46,588 bases of DNA from Rheinheimera sp. (GCA_008015325.1 SSFI01000029.1:1-46588), one strand, 5' to 3'; positions 1 to 9,458 are shown, counted from the first letter of the stretch. The notes: generated from the sequence alone by a model not told the origin. Made by a program: numbers and translations.

Positions 1-240
1 CTCCCGGACGGGCGATACCAGAATGGCCGCATGCGGCGTTAAATTTTCTCGCTTTAGAACCACTAAAGCTTCAAAAATCTGCCTTGCCTGCGGCCATTCT
101 GCTTATCGCTGCTGCCGCTTTTTTAAACTATATGGTGCTCTCGAACTTGCTGAAATTCAGCGGAATTTTCAGCAGCCTGGGCTATGCTCAGCTCAGCCCT
201 TTATCATTTACCCCCCTTTTTGCCTGAAGGACTTTGCCAC

Positions 241-1812
241 ATGCGTCAGAATTTACCTGTTACCAACCATGAACGAACGTTTCCGCCCGGCCAGAAACTG
301 ATTTCAACCACAGATTTAAAAGGCACTATCACTTACGCCAATGATGCTTTTGTTGCCATCAGCGGTTTTTCGCGCGAGGAACTGATCGGTGCGCATCATA
401 ATATTGTCCGGCATCCGGACATGCCGCCGGCCGCTTTTAAAACCATGTGGCAGTACTTGCAACAAGGCAAACCCTGGATGGGACTGGTGAAAAACCGCTG
501 CAAAAACGGCGACTTTTATTGGGTGCATGCCTATGTCACGCCGATCAGCGAACTGGGCAAAGTGGTCGGCTATGAATCGGTGCGGGTCTCACCTGACCGC
601 CAGCTGGTGCAACATGCCAGCACTTTATATGCGCAGATTAACGCCGGCAAAACACCGCAAGGCCGCAGCTCAGCGTTTGCCTACTTCAGCCAGTGGTTTG
701 CTGTGCCGCTGGCAAGCCTGCTGGGGGCTGGTATCGCCGCGACCGCAGGAGCCACGGGCTGGGCGGCCGGCCTGGCAGCAGTCTCTGCCATTGCCGCCAT
801 GGCGGCGACGCAACTGCGCAGCAACAGTGAAATGGCCGTATTAAAAGCCCAAATGCAACATCCTTTTACCGATCCGCTGGCCGTACTGACCTACGCCAGA
901 CACAGCGGTGCCTTAGGCTCGCTGGAAGTGGCTTTGCGCGCCAACAATTCCCATTTGGATACCATGCTGACGCGGATTGAAGACACCGCAACGACAGTGG
1001 CGCAGCGGTCCGTATCCGCTTATGAGCTGTCGAGCCAGGCCGTGCAACAGTTACAGCAGCAACAGCAGCAAACTGAGCTGGTCGCAACTGCGATGCACCA
1101 GATGTCCACCACTATCGCCGAAGTCGCCAGTCATGTGCAGGAAACCGCCAACAAGGCCAATGATGCTGATGGCCTGGCCCGTCAGGGCTCTGCGATTGCC
1201 CGCCAGACCCGCGAAGCGATTTTACAGCTGCAGCAAACCGTCAATGGTGTCAGTCAGGCGGTGACGACGCTGGCCGACCAGACCAGCATGATCAATCAGG
1301 CAGCACAAATTATTGAACAAATTGCCGATCAGACCAATTTACTGGCACTGAATGCCGCCATTGAAGCTGCCCGAGCCGGTGAACAGGGCCGTGGTTTTGC
1401 CGTCGTCGCCGATGAAGTGCGGCATTTAGCCTCCCGCACGACTGAATCGACCCGGCAGATTTACCAGATCATCCGCCAGTTATCTGAGCAGGCAAAAAGC
1501 TCAGTCACTGTGGCAGAAAATGGTGTGCAGGACGCTGCCAACGGCGTGTCAAAAGTGCAGGAAGCGGAGCAGATGCTCAGTGGCATCAGCGATGTGGTGA
1601 TTGGCATTGCCAGCATGGCGACGCAAATGGCGGCAGCGGTAGAACAGCAGTCGCATGTGGCCGAAGACATCAATCAGCAGGTGGTGTCGATTTCGACGCT
1701 GGCCAATGAGAGTATGCAAAGTGGCAGCGAAGTTTGTCACAGCAGCGAAGAGCTCAATAACACGGCTGAAGCATTACACGAGCTGGTGCTGCGTTTTCGG
1801 CGCGATGCCTGA
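241..1812 (+). CDS. Aer-type PAS methyl-accepting chemotaxis protein
   Basis: Energy/redox-taxis receptor that would signal to the CheA/CheW array at the inner membrane. The N-terminus matches Aer: residues 19-31 contain [13 protein letters not shown], followed by [11 protein letters not shown] and KNGDFYWV, the FAD-binding PAS fold of the family (about residues 20-115). A hydrophobic Gly/Ala-rich segment (about 155-205) is the membrane anchor; there is no periplasmic sensor domain. The signalling hairpin is near residues 357-395 ([20 protein letters not shown] ... [10 protein letters not shown]). I chose the ATG at 241 because Aer homologues begin with M-R-x-N-x-PVT; an upstream in-frame ATG at 184 would add 19 unlikely residues. 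No CheR-docking pentapeptide is visible at the C-terminus. It stands alone, with the palindrome at 1861-1914 directly downstream. The class is very secure; the ligand (FAD/redox) is inferred from family resemblance. Confidence 0.95.
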   Translation: MRQNLPVTNHERTFPPGQKLISTTDLKGTITYANDAFVAISGFSREELIGAHHNIVRHPDMPPAAFKTMWQYLQQGKPWMGLVKNRCKNGDFYWVHAYVTPISELGKVVGYESVRVSPDRQLVQHASTLYAQINAGKTPQGRSSAFAYFSQWFAVPLASLLGAGIAATAGATGWAAGLAAVSAIAAMAATQLRSNSEMAVLKAQMQHPFTDPLAVLTYARHSGALGSLEVALRANNSHLDTMLTRIEDTATTVAQRSVSAYELSSQAVQQLQQQQQQTELVATAMHQMSTTIAEVASHVQETANKANDADGLARQGSAIARQTREAILQLQQTVNGVSQAVTTLADQTSMINQAAQIIEQIADQTNLLALNAAIEAARAGEQGRGFAVVADEVRHLASRTTESTRQIYQIIRQLSEQAKSSVTVAENGVQDAANGVSKVQEAEQMLSGISDVVIGIASMATQMAAAVEQQSHVAEDINQQVVSISTLANESMQSGSEVCHSSEELNNTAEALHELVLRFRRDA

Positions 1813-1843
1813 ACCGGTTTCAGGCGGTTAGCCTGTGGAGAGC

Positions 1844-1914
1844 TTTGGGGTCAAGTGCTTTGGGGTCAGGTCTTGAATCGTGCACTGACGCGCACGATTC
1901 AAGACCTGACCCCA
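1844..1914. repeat. REP-like perfect palindrome with GGGGTCAGGTCTTG core
   Basis: A perfect 23-base inverted repeat: arm 1861-1883 begins TGGGGTCAGGTCTTGAAT, arm 1892-1914 is its exact reverse complement, and the loop is 8 bases. A truncated extra copy of the outer motif (GGGGTCAAG) lies just upstream at 1847-1855. It fills the gap between two convergent genes. From memory, the GGGGTCAGGTCTTG / CAAGACCTGACCCC core resembles short palindromes associated with REP-associated tyrosine transposases (IS200-like) in gammaproteobacteria. It could also terminate transcription, but there is no T-tract. The palindrome itself is certain; the REP assignment is inference. Confidence 0.75.
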
Positions 1915-1917
1915 CGG

Positions 1918-2736
1918 CTAAATCCCGGCGCACTCCGTCAGCAGCACTTCCTGCTCCAAAAACCGCCTGGTATTTAACAAGGCCTGCGCCAGCCCATACA
2001 GCTGGTGCTGGTCCGCCAGCTCCACCGCCCGCTGCAGCTGCACCGCGGATTTAGGTTCAGCGCGAAAACCACTGAGCCAGGGCGTTAAATCCGGCGGTAC
2101 AACAAAACGCACCTTGTCGCCGTAACGTTTCGTCAGATGATCAAATACTTCAAGCCCGGCGCTGTCAAAATCAAAAGCACAATAAATCTGCTGATAGCCA
2201 GCCAGCAGCGGACTTAACAGCGCCGAACTAATCCGCGACCCGGCCGCCAGCGCCACATCACAATTTTCCAGCGCAAAGGAGTCAGCAAGCATCTGCTGAC
2301 ACAGCGTCAACACCTGTGGGTAACAGAAAAAATTTTCTTCGTTTTCAATCAATAACAAGGTCGGTTTTGGCCCGAACCCCAGACTGAGCTGTGCCTGACC
2401 TGTGCCCTCGGTAGTACCGGAGGCCAGCACCAGATCTGGCCGCGGCCCGGAGCAAGCGGCATGATAGACCAGCAGGTAACAATGTGAAGTCTGCACCCGG
2501 TGTGAATCGCCCTGTAAACTGGCGGTGGCCCGGTCTGCCGGCGCGGCGGCACTTTGCAGCAAAGCGTCAAACAGTACCGGATCGGCAATACTGACCTGCC
2601 ACTTGCCGGCGCCACTGGCTTTGACCTTAAACAACTCAGTGCGGCGCTGATAAAAAGCCGGCGGCAGTAACGACAGCATTTTCTGATAATTGACCGGTTT
2701 ACCCTGTTGCACATTTTGCAGATATTTCAACAGCAT
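1918..2736 (-). CDS. Toprim-domain protein, JetD/DUF2220-like C-terminus
   Basis: Predicted 272-residue soluble protein. The C-terminal half has Toprim-type acidic motifs: a Glu in LLLIENEENF (middle of the protein) and a DxD in YCAFDFDSAGLEVFDHL. This order, with 'IENxxxF' then 'hydrophobic-DxDxxG', resembles the Toprim domain of DUF2220/JetD and topoisomerase VI-like proteins. The N-terminal half (KYLQNVQQGKPVNYQKMLSLL) may be a small DNA-binding or adaptor domain but is not recognised. The ATG at 2736 shares one base with the glpK stop (TGATG), so translation is probably coupled; an upstream in-frame extension lies wholly inside glpK and was rejected. A nucleic-acid function beside glycerol kinase is unexpected. 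Substrate and role are unknown; the Toprim assignment rests on motifs only. Confidence 0.7.
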   Translation of the reverse strand: MLLKYLQNVQQGKPVNYQKMLSLLPPAFYQRRTELFKVKASGAGKWQVSIADPVLFDALLQSAAAPADRATASLQGDSHRVQTSHCYLLVYHAACSGPRPDLVLASGTTEGTGQAQLSLGFGPKPTLLLIENEENFFCYPQVLTLCQQMLADSFALENCDVALAAGSRISSALLSPLLAGYQQIYCAFDFDSAGLEVFDHLTKRYGDKVRFVVPPDLTPWLSGFRAEPKSAVQLQRAVELADQHQLYGLAQALLNTRRFLEQEVLLTECAGI

Positions 2737-4265
2737 CAGTGCACCTCTGCCGTCAGCAGCGCAGTCACAGCCCGCTGCCAGCCGGCCAGTAATTCCGCGC
2801 GCTGACCGCTGCTGCACTCCGGATAAAACCAGGATTCAGCCCGGACCAGCGCAGGCAAGGCGTCCAAATCGGCGTACCAGTTCAGCTGAATGCCTGCCAA
2901 TAAAGCCACGCCAAAAGCGGTGGTTTCGGTCTGCAGCGGCCGCATCACATTGATATTCAGCACATCGGCGAGGAACTGACAAAACCAGCTGTTATTGACC
3001 ATGCCACCATCGACCTGCAGGCTTAACAGCGCGGCACCGTCTGAGCGCATAGCCTGCAACAGGTCAGCGGTCTGATAAGCCACCGCCTCCAGCACCGCCC
3101 GCGCCAGATGCGCTTTGCCGGTGCCCAGGGTTAAACCGGACCATTGTGCTTTGAGTTCAGGCCGCCAATGTGGCGCGCCGAGGCCGGTAAAAGCCGGCAC
3201 TAAATAGACGCCGCCATTGTCCGGTAAGCTGGCCGCCAGCGTCTCGGTTTCGTTGGCATCCCTGATGAGACCCAGCTGGTCACGTAGCCATTTCACCGCC
3301 GCACCGGCAACAAATATCGCGCCTTCCAGCGCATATTGCGTCTGGCCCTGCACCGTGCAGGCGACGGTGCTGAGCAGCTGATGCTTCGATTGCAATAGCT
3401 GTTCGCCGGTATTAAGCAAGGCAAAACAACCGGTGCCGTAAGTACTTTTTAAGCCGCCGGACCGCACACAACCCTGACCGATAGCCGCCGCCTGCTGGTC
3501 ACCCGCGACTGCCACAATCGGAATGGACCGGCCGAACCAATGCGTATCGGTAGTACCAAAATCATCGGCGCTCTGGCGCACTTCTGGCAGCAAGGCTGCA
3601 GGGATCTCAAATAGCTCCAGTAATTCAGCGTCCCACTGCAGGTGATGAATATCCAGTAATAAAGTCCGGCTGGCATTGGTGGTATCCGTCGCATGAACCC
3701 GGCCACGGGTCAGCCGCCACAATAAAAAACTGTCGACGGTGCCAAAAGCCAGCTCACCTTGCGCTGCAGCCTGGCGCAGCGCCGGGTCCTGTAACAGCCA
3801 ATGTAATTTGGACGCCGAGAAATACGGGTCCAGGCAAAGGCCGGTGCGCGCACTCACCCAATCCTGATGGCCGCGTTGCTGCAATTGCTGGCAATAATCC
3901 AGTGTGCGGCGGTCCTGCCAGACAATGGCCGGCGCCACGACTTCGCCCGTATCGCGTCGCCACAGCAGTGTGGTTTCGCGCTGATTGGTGATGCCGATGC
4001 CACAAACTTGCAGTTGCAGCGCGTCAGCCTCTGCCAGTACTTCTCGACAGACCGTCAGCACTGACAACCATAAAGCCTCTGCGTCCTGTTCTACCCAGCC
4101 GCTGTGCGGAAATGCACAGGCCAGCTCTTGCTGCGCCTGCGCCCGCAGCGTACCGTTGCGGTCAAACAACATGGCGCGGCTGGAAGAAGTGCCCTGATCT
4201 ATCGCCAGGATCACCTGATTGTCGGGCGCAGTGGCTTGCTCTGTTGATATCCGGTGTGCTGACAT
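2736..4265 (-). CDS. glpK: Glycerol kinase
   Basis: Phosphorylates glycerol with ATP to sn-glycerol 3-phosphate in the cytoplasm. The 509-residue protein is close to the usual FGGY-family length of about 500. Recognisable blocks include LAIDQGTSSSRAM (phosphate loop, near residue 20), GITNQRETT, the GTVDSFLLWRLT segment, AVAGDQQAAAIGQ, STYGTGCF and LVPAFTGLGAPHW, all co-linear with E. coli GlpK. The N-terminus is about a dozen residues longer than E. coli's; the ATG at 4265 has a good AGGAGT site 6 bases upstream, which supports this start. It lies 14 bases after the phospholipase gene and overlaps the Toprim gene by one base, so a three-gene operon is likely. No glpF or glpD is in the window. 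Glycerol could come from lipid breakdown by the upstream enzyme (inference). Confidence 0.97.
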   Translation of the reverse strand: MSAHRISTEQATAPDNQVILAIDQGTSSSRAMLFDRNGTLRAQAQQELACAFPHSGWVEQDAEALWLSVLTVCREVLAEADALQLQVCGIGITNQRETTLLWRRDTGEVVAPAIVWQDRRTLDYCQQLQQRGHQDWVSARTGLCLDPYFSASKLHWLLQDPALRQAAAQGELAFGTVDSFLLWRLTRGRVHATDTTNASRTLLLDIHHLQWDAELLELFEIPAALLPEVRQSADDFGTTDTHWFGRSIPIVAVAGDQQAAAIGQGCVRSGGLKSTYGTGCFALLNTGEQLLQSKHQLLSTVACTVQGQTQYALEGAIFVAGAAVKWLRDQLGLIRDANETETLAASLPDNGGVYLVPAFTGLGAPHWRPELKAQWSGLTLGTGKAHLARAVLEAVAYQTADLLQAMRSDGAALLSLQVDGGMVNNSWFCQFLADVLNINVMRPLQTETTAFGVALLAGIQLNWYADLDALPALVRAESWFYPECSSGQRAELLAGWQRAVTALLTAEVH

Positions 4266-4279
4266 AAAAACTCCTGAAG

Positions 4280-6562
4280 TCAGAAGGTCTGACCTAATGA
4301 TAGATAAAACCGGTACGGCTGCTCAGAAGCATCCGACTCGGCCTGACCATACCCCAGATACAATGGCCCAAGCGGGCTGTCCCAGCCGGCAAAAATACTG
4401 CCGGCCCAAATCCAGTCATCAGCCTGCACATCCCGCATGGCACTGAAACGCGACTGGCGCACCAGCCCGCGTTCCAGCGAGGTCCCCAGGTAAAACGGTG
4501 CTTTAAACAGACTGAGCCGTGATTCTGGCAACTGATATTGATAAACCAGACTGGCGAACTGAATTTCCGAGCCAAATAAGAAATTCTTCGGGTAACCGGA
4601 TAAGTTCAGCAAGCCGCCGAGCGAAAACTGATCAAGTTCGACCAGATTATCGGCACCGTCGGCGCGCTCAAACCGCAGCCGGCCACGCAGGATATGCGAC
4701 TGCCACTGCCGGGCAGCCTGTGCCTGCACGCCATAAGTCTGACTTTGACTCCGGTTATCCAGATAATCATCATTGAGATGTTGCCAGTTAGCTTCCAGGC
4801 GCATGCCACGACTGGGGAAACTGCGGCTGTCCAGCGTGTCATAACTCAGCTGCCAAAGACTGCCACGACGCAAGTAAGGCAGGCTGTCAAACAGCAGCGC
4901 ACCAGCCAGCACCGCCGGTAAACGGAAACGGCCATCGCGGCGTTGCACCCCAACTGAGAGCTGTAGCGGATCTATTGGCTCCCAGCCCAGCGCAGCGCTG
5001 AGCGCCAGTTCGCGCTGATTCAGCTCGCCACCGGAGCGACCCGCTTCATCTTCCAGCGCAAACACAGTGCGGCTTTGCTCAGCATGCAATTCGGTGAAAA
5101 AACCAGAAAGGCCCAACGGCCAATATAAAGTGCTGGCCAGCTGCTTATCAGTGCCAAGCGCCAGCACATTTTGTAACGACGCACCATAAGGCGACAGCCC
5201 GGTCGACAAATGTGACGCCGCCAGCTGATAGTTGTGGGTATTTTCAAAATCGTCTTCCAGCTGAAAGCGAAAATCCAGATAAGCCGGCCCCCAGCTTTTC
5301 GGTTCGGCGCGCAGCAACAGCCGCTGCTGACCGCTGGCGTCGAGCTGCAAAGTGCTGCTGACCCGCTCCAGCGTGTCGAGGCCATAAATGCGCCGCACGC
5401 CTTGTTGCAAAGTCTGGAGTGAAACTGGCTGTGCCAGCGGTACATCAAGGCGCTGCAGCAACAACGCATCGGCAAGACCGGTACGGTTTTCCAGAGTGAC
5501 CGCAGCTAGTTCGATGGTTGCCGGCGCTTGCCGGCGCTGCTGTTGCCACTGCGCGTGCCGGGCCGGCTGGCTCAAACGCCCCAGCTGGTTTCGCACTGCG
5601 ATGACCGCAGTTTGACCCGCCGCAATCGCCTGCGGCATTTTGTCAAAATCCAGCGTGCCGACGCTTCTCAGCTCAGGCCGGATTAACACATCGTCCGGCC
5701 CCAGCAACGCCAGTTGCGAACTGACGACTTCAGCCACCAGAAAATTGGTCAGTTGCTCGGTGATCGCCATTGCGCTGTTCAGCTCTTTACCGGATAACAG
5801 CGGCGCATCAATAGACACAGCAATAATACGTTCTGCGCCAAGTGCTTTAGCGACACTAACCGGCAGATTATTCGCGACGCCACCATCGACCAGCAGATGA
5901 TTCTGCAGCTGCATCGGCCGCACCACGCCGGGAATAGACATCGACGCCTGTACTGCATGTAATAAATTGCCCTGACTTAACACCACGGCTTCGCGGTTAG
6001 TCAAATCAGTCGCCACAGCGCGAAATGGCACTGCCAGTTGATCAAAACTGCCAAGCTCAGGCACCAGACCATAAGCCTGTTGTAACAGCGCGGCCATCGC
6101 CTGACCGTGCAAAATCCCTTTGGGCACCCGCAAGCCCTCGGGACCGACGCCTAAATCCAGATTGATTGGAAACTGGTCGCGTTGCTCTTTCCGCCGCACC
6201 GGCACTTCGTCGCGATCAACCCGGTCGCGAAAACCTTCATTCCAGGGTAGCTGCAGTAATAATCGCTCGATCTCGGCTGGCGTTTTGCCCTGTGCATAAA
6301 GCCCGCCGACAAAAGCGCCGATGCTGGTGCCGACAATCAGATCCACCGGGATTTGCTGCGCTTCTAACTGCCGCAGCACCGCCACATGCGCGCCACCGCG
6401 GGCACCACCACCGCCCAGCACCAATGCAACACAAGGCCGGCCCTGAACACGGCTGCAAGGGCCGCTGTCTGCCGGGTTCTGCTCAGCCCATGCCTGTGCA
6501 GTCCACAGCAAAGCGGCGACACAACAACTCAGGCCAGGCCAGCCCCTTGGTCTTACCTGCAT
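4280..6562 (-). CDS. PlpD-like patatin phospholipase with outer-membrane barrel
   Basis: Predicted type Vd-like autotransporter of 760 residues. A signal peptide ends near residue 26 (QAWA). The patatin domain follows: oxyanion loop GGGGARGG (50-57), nucleophile Ser80 in GTSIG, catalytic Asp226 in VDGGVANNLP. A POTRA-like linker comes next (about 330-410), then a C-terminal barrel ending in Phe (SLGQTF), the pattern of Omp85/BamA-type surface antigens. By analogy with Pseudomonas PlpD it should act on phospholipids at or outside the outer membrane. GAGGGAAC lies just upstream of the ATG. It is first in an operon with glpK. It is transcribed divergently from the nuclease pseudogene across about 295 bases in which I see no other gene. 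Domain assignment is strong; substrate is inferred. Confidence 0.93.
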   Translation of the reverse strand: MQVRPRGWPGLSCCVAALLWTAQAWAEQNPADSGPCSRVQGRPCVALVLGGGGARGGAHVAVLRQLEAQQIPVDLIVGTSIGAFVGGLYAQGKTPAEIERLLLQLPWNEGFRDRVDRDEVPVRRKEQRDQFPINLDLGVGPEGLRVPKGILHGQAMAALLQQAYGLVPELGSFDQLAVPFRAVATDLTNREAVVLSQGNLLHAVQASMSIPGVVRPMQLQNHLLVDGGVANNLPVSVAKALGAERIIAVSIDAPLLSGKELNSAMAITEQLTNFLVAEVVSSQLALLGPDDVLIRPELRSVGTLDFDKMPQAIAAGQTAVIAVRNQLGRLSQPARHAQWQQQRRQAPATIELAAVTLENRTGLADALLLQRLDVPLAQPVSLQTLQQGVRRIYGLDTLERVSSTLQLDASGQQRLLLRAEPKSWGPAYLDFRFQLEDDFENTHNYQLAASHLSTGLSPYGASLQNVLALGTDKQLASTLYWPLGLSGFFTELHAEQSRTVFALEDEAGRSGGELNQRELALSAALGWEPIDPLQLSVGVQRRDGRFRLPAVLAGALLFDSLPYLRRGSLWQLSYDTLDSRSFPSRGMRLEANWQHLNDDYLDNRSQSQTYGVQAQAARQWQSHILRGRLRFERADGADNLVELDQFSLGGLLNLSGYPKNFLFGSEIQFASLVYQYQLPESRLSLFKAPFYLGTSLERGLVRQSRFSAMRDVQADDWIWAGSIFAGWDSPLGPLYLGYGQAESDASEQPYRFYLSLGQTF

Positions 6563-6857
6563 GATGTTCCCTCGCCCGTTACTGCACCGGTTAAAAATAA
6601 TGCTTTAGTGTAAATAAAAGTGCCAGCCCTTTCCTGCTCTCAGATCAATAGCTTAGTAAAAAATATGTCAACTTATTTTACAGTAACTGCAATATTTTCT
6701 GAAAACCTTAATAAGAGTTTATTCAAATTGTCACAAAGGTTATTTAACGTGCCAACCCCTGGTCGGAGCAGAGGCAAAATAACAACTGGTCAGGGCGCTC
6801 GCTTCCGTGTCAGCGAAGCTGGCAATTAAATCTAAGCTCTTACAAACGGACGTCACC

Positions 6858-8856
6858 ATGAAACTAAATATGTTGTTGCTGGCGATGCTGCTGGCCCCGG
6901 CAGTGCATGCAGAACCTTTTATCTCTGAATATGTGGAAGGCTCATCGAGCAATAAAGCGCTGGAGATCTACAACCCGGCCGATGTTGCGCTGGATCTGAG
7001 CGGTTATTCAATCAAAGTATTCTCCAACGGTGCCACAACTGCCGGAAAAACAGTTGCGCTGAAAGGTACGCTGGCCGCCAAAAGCACCCTAGTGTTAACA
7101 GACACTGGCTCAGTCGCAACGCTGGCCGCCAAAAGCAATATGACTTTTGGCACCAGTAACTTCAACGGTGACGATGCCATCGCTTTATTCAAAGGCACAG
7201 AAATCATCGATGTAGTCGGCCAGATTGGCACTGATCCTGGGGAACAACAGACAAAGGGACCAAAGACAACACTTTAGTCCGCAAAGCCAGTGTGACCCAG
7301 GGCGACGCCAATGGCAGCGACGCCTTTGACCCGAGTGTGGAATGGGATTTTTACGCCAAAGACGATTTCTCTAATCTCGGCGCCCATACCGGTTCAGGTA
7401 GCGGTAGCGGTGAAAGTGGTGGCGGCGTTGTCGTTCCGCCAGAAGGGCCGGCCATCGGCAACTGTGGCGACAGCGCGACGCTGATCAGCGCCGTGCAAGG
7501 CAGCGGCGCTGCGTCGCCGGAAGCGGGCAAAACAATGGTCGTTGAAGCCGTGGTCAGCCGCGTTACCGCCTTTGCCAGCGGTTTTTATATTCAGGAAGAA
7601 GCCAACGATTCGGATAATAACCCGGCGACTTCAGAAGGCATTTTTGTCTATAACGATACAGCCACTGACTATCCGGTCGTCGGCGACAAAGTGCGGGTAC
7701 TGGGTAAAGTGGAAGAATACTTCACCAAAACCCAAATCCGCCGCAGCAGCCTGCTGGCATGCGGCACGGCCACAGTGCCATAACCAGTCAGCGTGACACT
7801 GCCAGTCAGCAATCTGAACGTCAGGCCAGCAAAATAGTCGCCGCGTTAAGCAACATCAACGCCGATGTGGTTGGTCTGATGGAAATTGAAAACGACGGTT
7901 ATGGCAGCCAAAGCGCTATCGCTGATTTAGTCAGCCGGCTGAATCAGCAACTGGGTGCTGGTACTTACCAGTTTGTGCAGGTGCCAGGCACCACGCAACT
8001 GGGCACTGATGAGATCAGTGTGGGCATGTTGTACAAACCCGCCAAAGTGACGCCGGTTGGTAATGCCGTCACCACCAGCGCCGGGGTGTTTGGTTATGGC
8101 AACCGCCAGCCGCTGGTACAAAGCTTTAAACAAAACTCCAACAATGAAGTGTTCACTTTTGCTGTGAACCACTTCAAGTCGAAAGGCAGCTGCCCAAGCG
8201 GTTCCACCAATCCTGATCGGGATTTCAAAGACGGCCAGAGCTGCTGGAATGCAACCCGCGTGCAGGCCGCCACTGAGCTGACAGCATGGCTGGCGACGAA
8301 CCCAACTGGTTCTGCCGACAAAGACGTGCTGATCATGGGTGATTTAAACGCTTACGCCAAAGAAGACCCGATTGTGACGCTGACCAACAAAGGCTTTATC
8401 AATCTTGTAGAGAAGTTCCAGGGTAACCGTGGTTATTCGTACCTGTTTGGTGGCGAAAGTGGTTATCTCGACCACGCCTTAGCCAGCGCGGCATTGTCGC
8501 CGCAAGTCAGTTATGCAATGGAATGGCATATCAATGCCGACGAAAGCACCGTATTTGACTACAACCTGGAAAATAAAACTGTGCAGCAGCAGGCGGACTT
8601 CTACCAGCCTACACCGTTCCGCGGTTCTGACCATGACCCGGTGGTGGTTGAACTGGCATTAAAAGCGACGAACCCGGCTGACCTGGATAAAGACGGTGAC
8701 GTCGATAGCAACGACATCACTTTGTTTAACAACCTGCTGAAATCAGGCGTGAAACTGGGTCTGGAATACGATTTTAACAAAGATGGCGTGGTTTCCAGCA
8801 GTGACGCCCGTGCGATGGCAACACTCTGTACCTACGCCCGTTGCGCTATCAAATAA
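6858..8856 (+). pseudogene. ExeM/NucH-type extracellular nuclease, disrupted, dockerin-like C-terminus
   Basis: Three consecutive fragments in three different frames make up one secreted DNase of the ExeM/NucH family. Fragment 1 (6858-7277): signal peptide ending AVHA and a lamin-tail domain (FISEYVEGSSSNKALEIYN). Fragment 2 (resuming in another frame near 7262, ending at a TAA at 7781-7783): an OB-fold-like domain (FYIQEEANDSDNNPATSEG). Fragment 3 (from about 7825): the C-terminal part of an endonuclease/exonuclease/phosphatase domain with VVGLMEIEND, VNHFKSKG, MGDLNAY and GSDHDPVV. The catalytic-domain start, including the usual FNVLNYF-type motif, is absent, so an internal deletion near 7826 is likely besides the frameshift near 7240-7262. 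The end (about 8679-8853) carries two calcium-loop repeats, DLDKDGDVDSNDITLF and DFNKDGVVSSSDARAM, a dockerin-like pair. A real pseudogene is more likely than sequencing error because of the missing segment. Confidence 0.85.
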
Positions 8857-8889
8857 CTATCAAATCATTTGTTGTTGAAGGAATTTAGT

Positions 8890-9438
8890 ATGAAAAAGTT
8901 AATCGCATTGTTTGCGCTGTGTATCGCCTTTAGCAGCCAGGCGACAGTCATTAAAATTGAGCTGGATAAAACCCAATATCAAAAAGACGACCTGGTACAG
9001 GCGCAAATTCGGTTACAGGGTTATACCGACGGTCTGGCTGGTTTTAAACTGGACCTGAGCTACTGGGCGGCGGCGCTGGGTTTTGAATCTGTCACTTTTG
9101 GTCCACATTTTACCGCTTTTACCACCAGCACCTCTGACGTTTTAAAAACCGGCAGTATCTTAACTCTCAGTGATATGAATTACCTGGATTTCGATTACGA
9201 ACTGGCAGCTATGCAAAACGCCGATTTTGTTGCTGCGACAGTGATATTCAAAGCATTAGGCGGCGGGATGCACAAACTGACGCTGAGTAATATCGAGCTG
9301 ACCGATGCCTTAGGTCTTGAGGTGAAAGACTTCACTGCAGAAAACGCCCTGGTGAATGTCGCTGGACCTGCAGTGCCTGCTCCGGCTACAGCTCTGCTGT
9401 TATTGCCTGCACTGCTGTTGCTGCGCCGTCGCAGCTAA
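8890..9438 (+). CDS. Cohesin-like domain protein with PEP-CTERM-like sorting tail
   Basis: Small exported protein of 182 residues. A signal peptide ends SSQA (residue 18). Residues about 20-155 look like a cohesin-type beta-sandwich: LDKTQYQKDDLVQAQIRL, then GLAGFKLDLSYWAAALGFESVTFG and ADFVAATVIFKALGGG, the arrangement seen in cohesin domains attached to PEP-CTERM proteins. The C-terminus has VPAPAT, a hydrophobic stretch and RRRS, a PEP-CTERM-like signal recognised by exosortases, with PAPA in place of PEP. The ATG at 8890 has AAGGA 8 bases upstream; an ATG at 8869 lacks this. It begins 33 bases after a nuclease gene that ends in a dockerin-like module, so a cohesin-dockerin partnership is plausible. 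A terminator follows at 9459. No exosortase gene is in the window. Confidence 0.8.
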   Translation: MKKLIALFALCIAFSSQATVIKIELDKTQYQKDDLVQAQIRLQGYTDGLAGFKLDLSYWAAALGFESVTFGPHFTAFTTSTSDVLKTGSILTLSDMNYLDFDYELAAMQNADFVAATVIFKALGGGMHKLTLSNIELTDALGLEVKDFTAENALVNVAGPAVPAPATALLLLPALLLLRRRS

Positions 9439-9458
9439 GAGTGTATCCAGTATCAGGA

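Noticed and set aside
23-301. 92-residue frame before the chemoreceptor
   Set aside because: No recognisable features, Cys-rich random-looking text, and it overlaps the true chemoreceptor start in another frame. The first 240 bases show no convincing gene.
1861-1914. Palindrome as a standard terminator
   Set aside because: The arms are unusually long and exact and there is no T-tract on either strand, so a REP-like repeat is a better description.
7759-8856. Fragment 3 of the nuclease as a separate gene
   Set aside because: It lacks a signal peptide and the start of the catalytic domain; its first 20 residues are out-of-frame text of the upstream domain.
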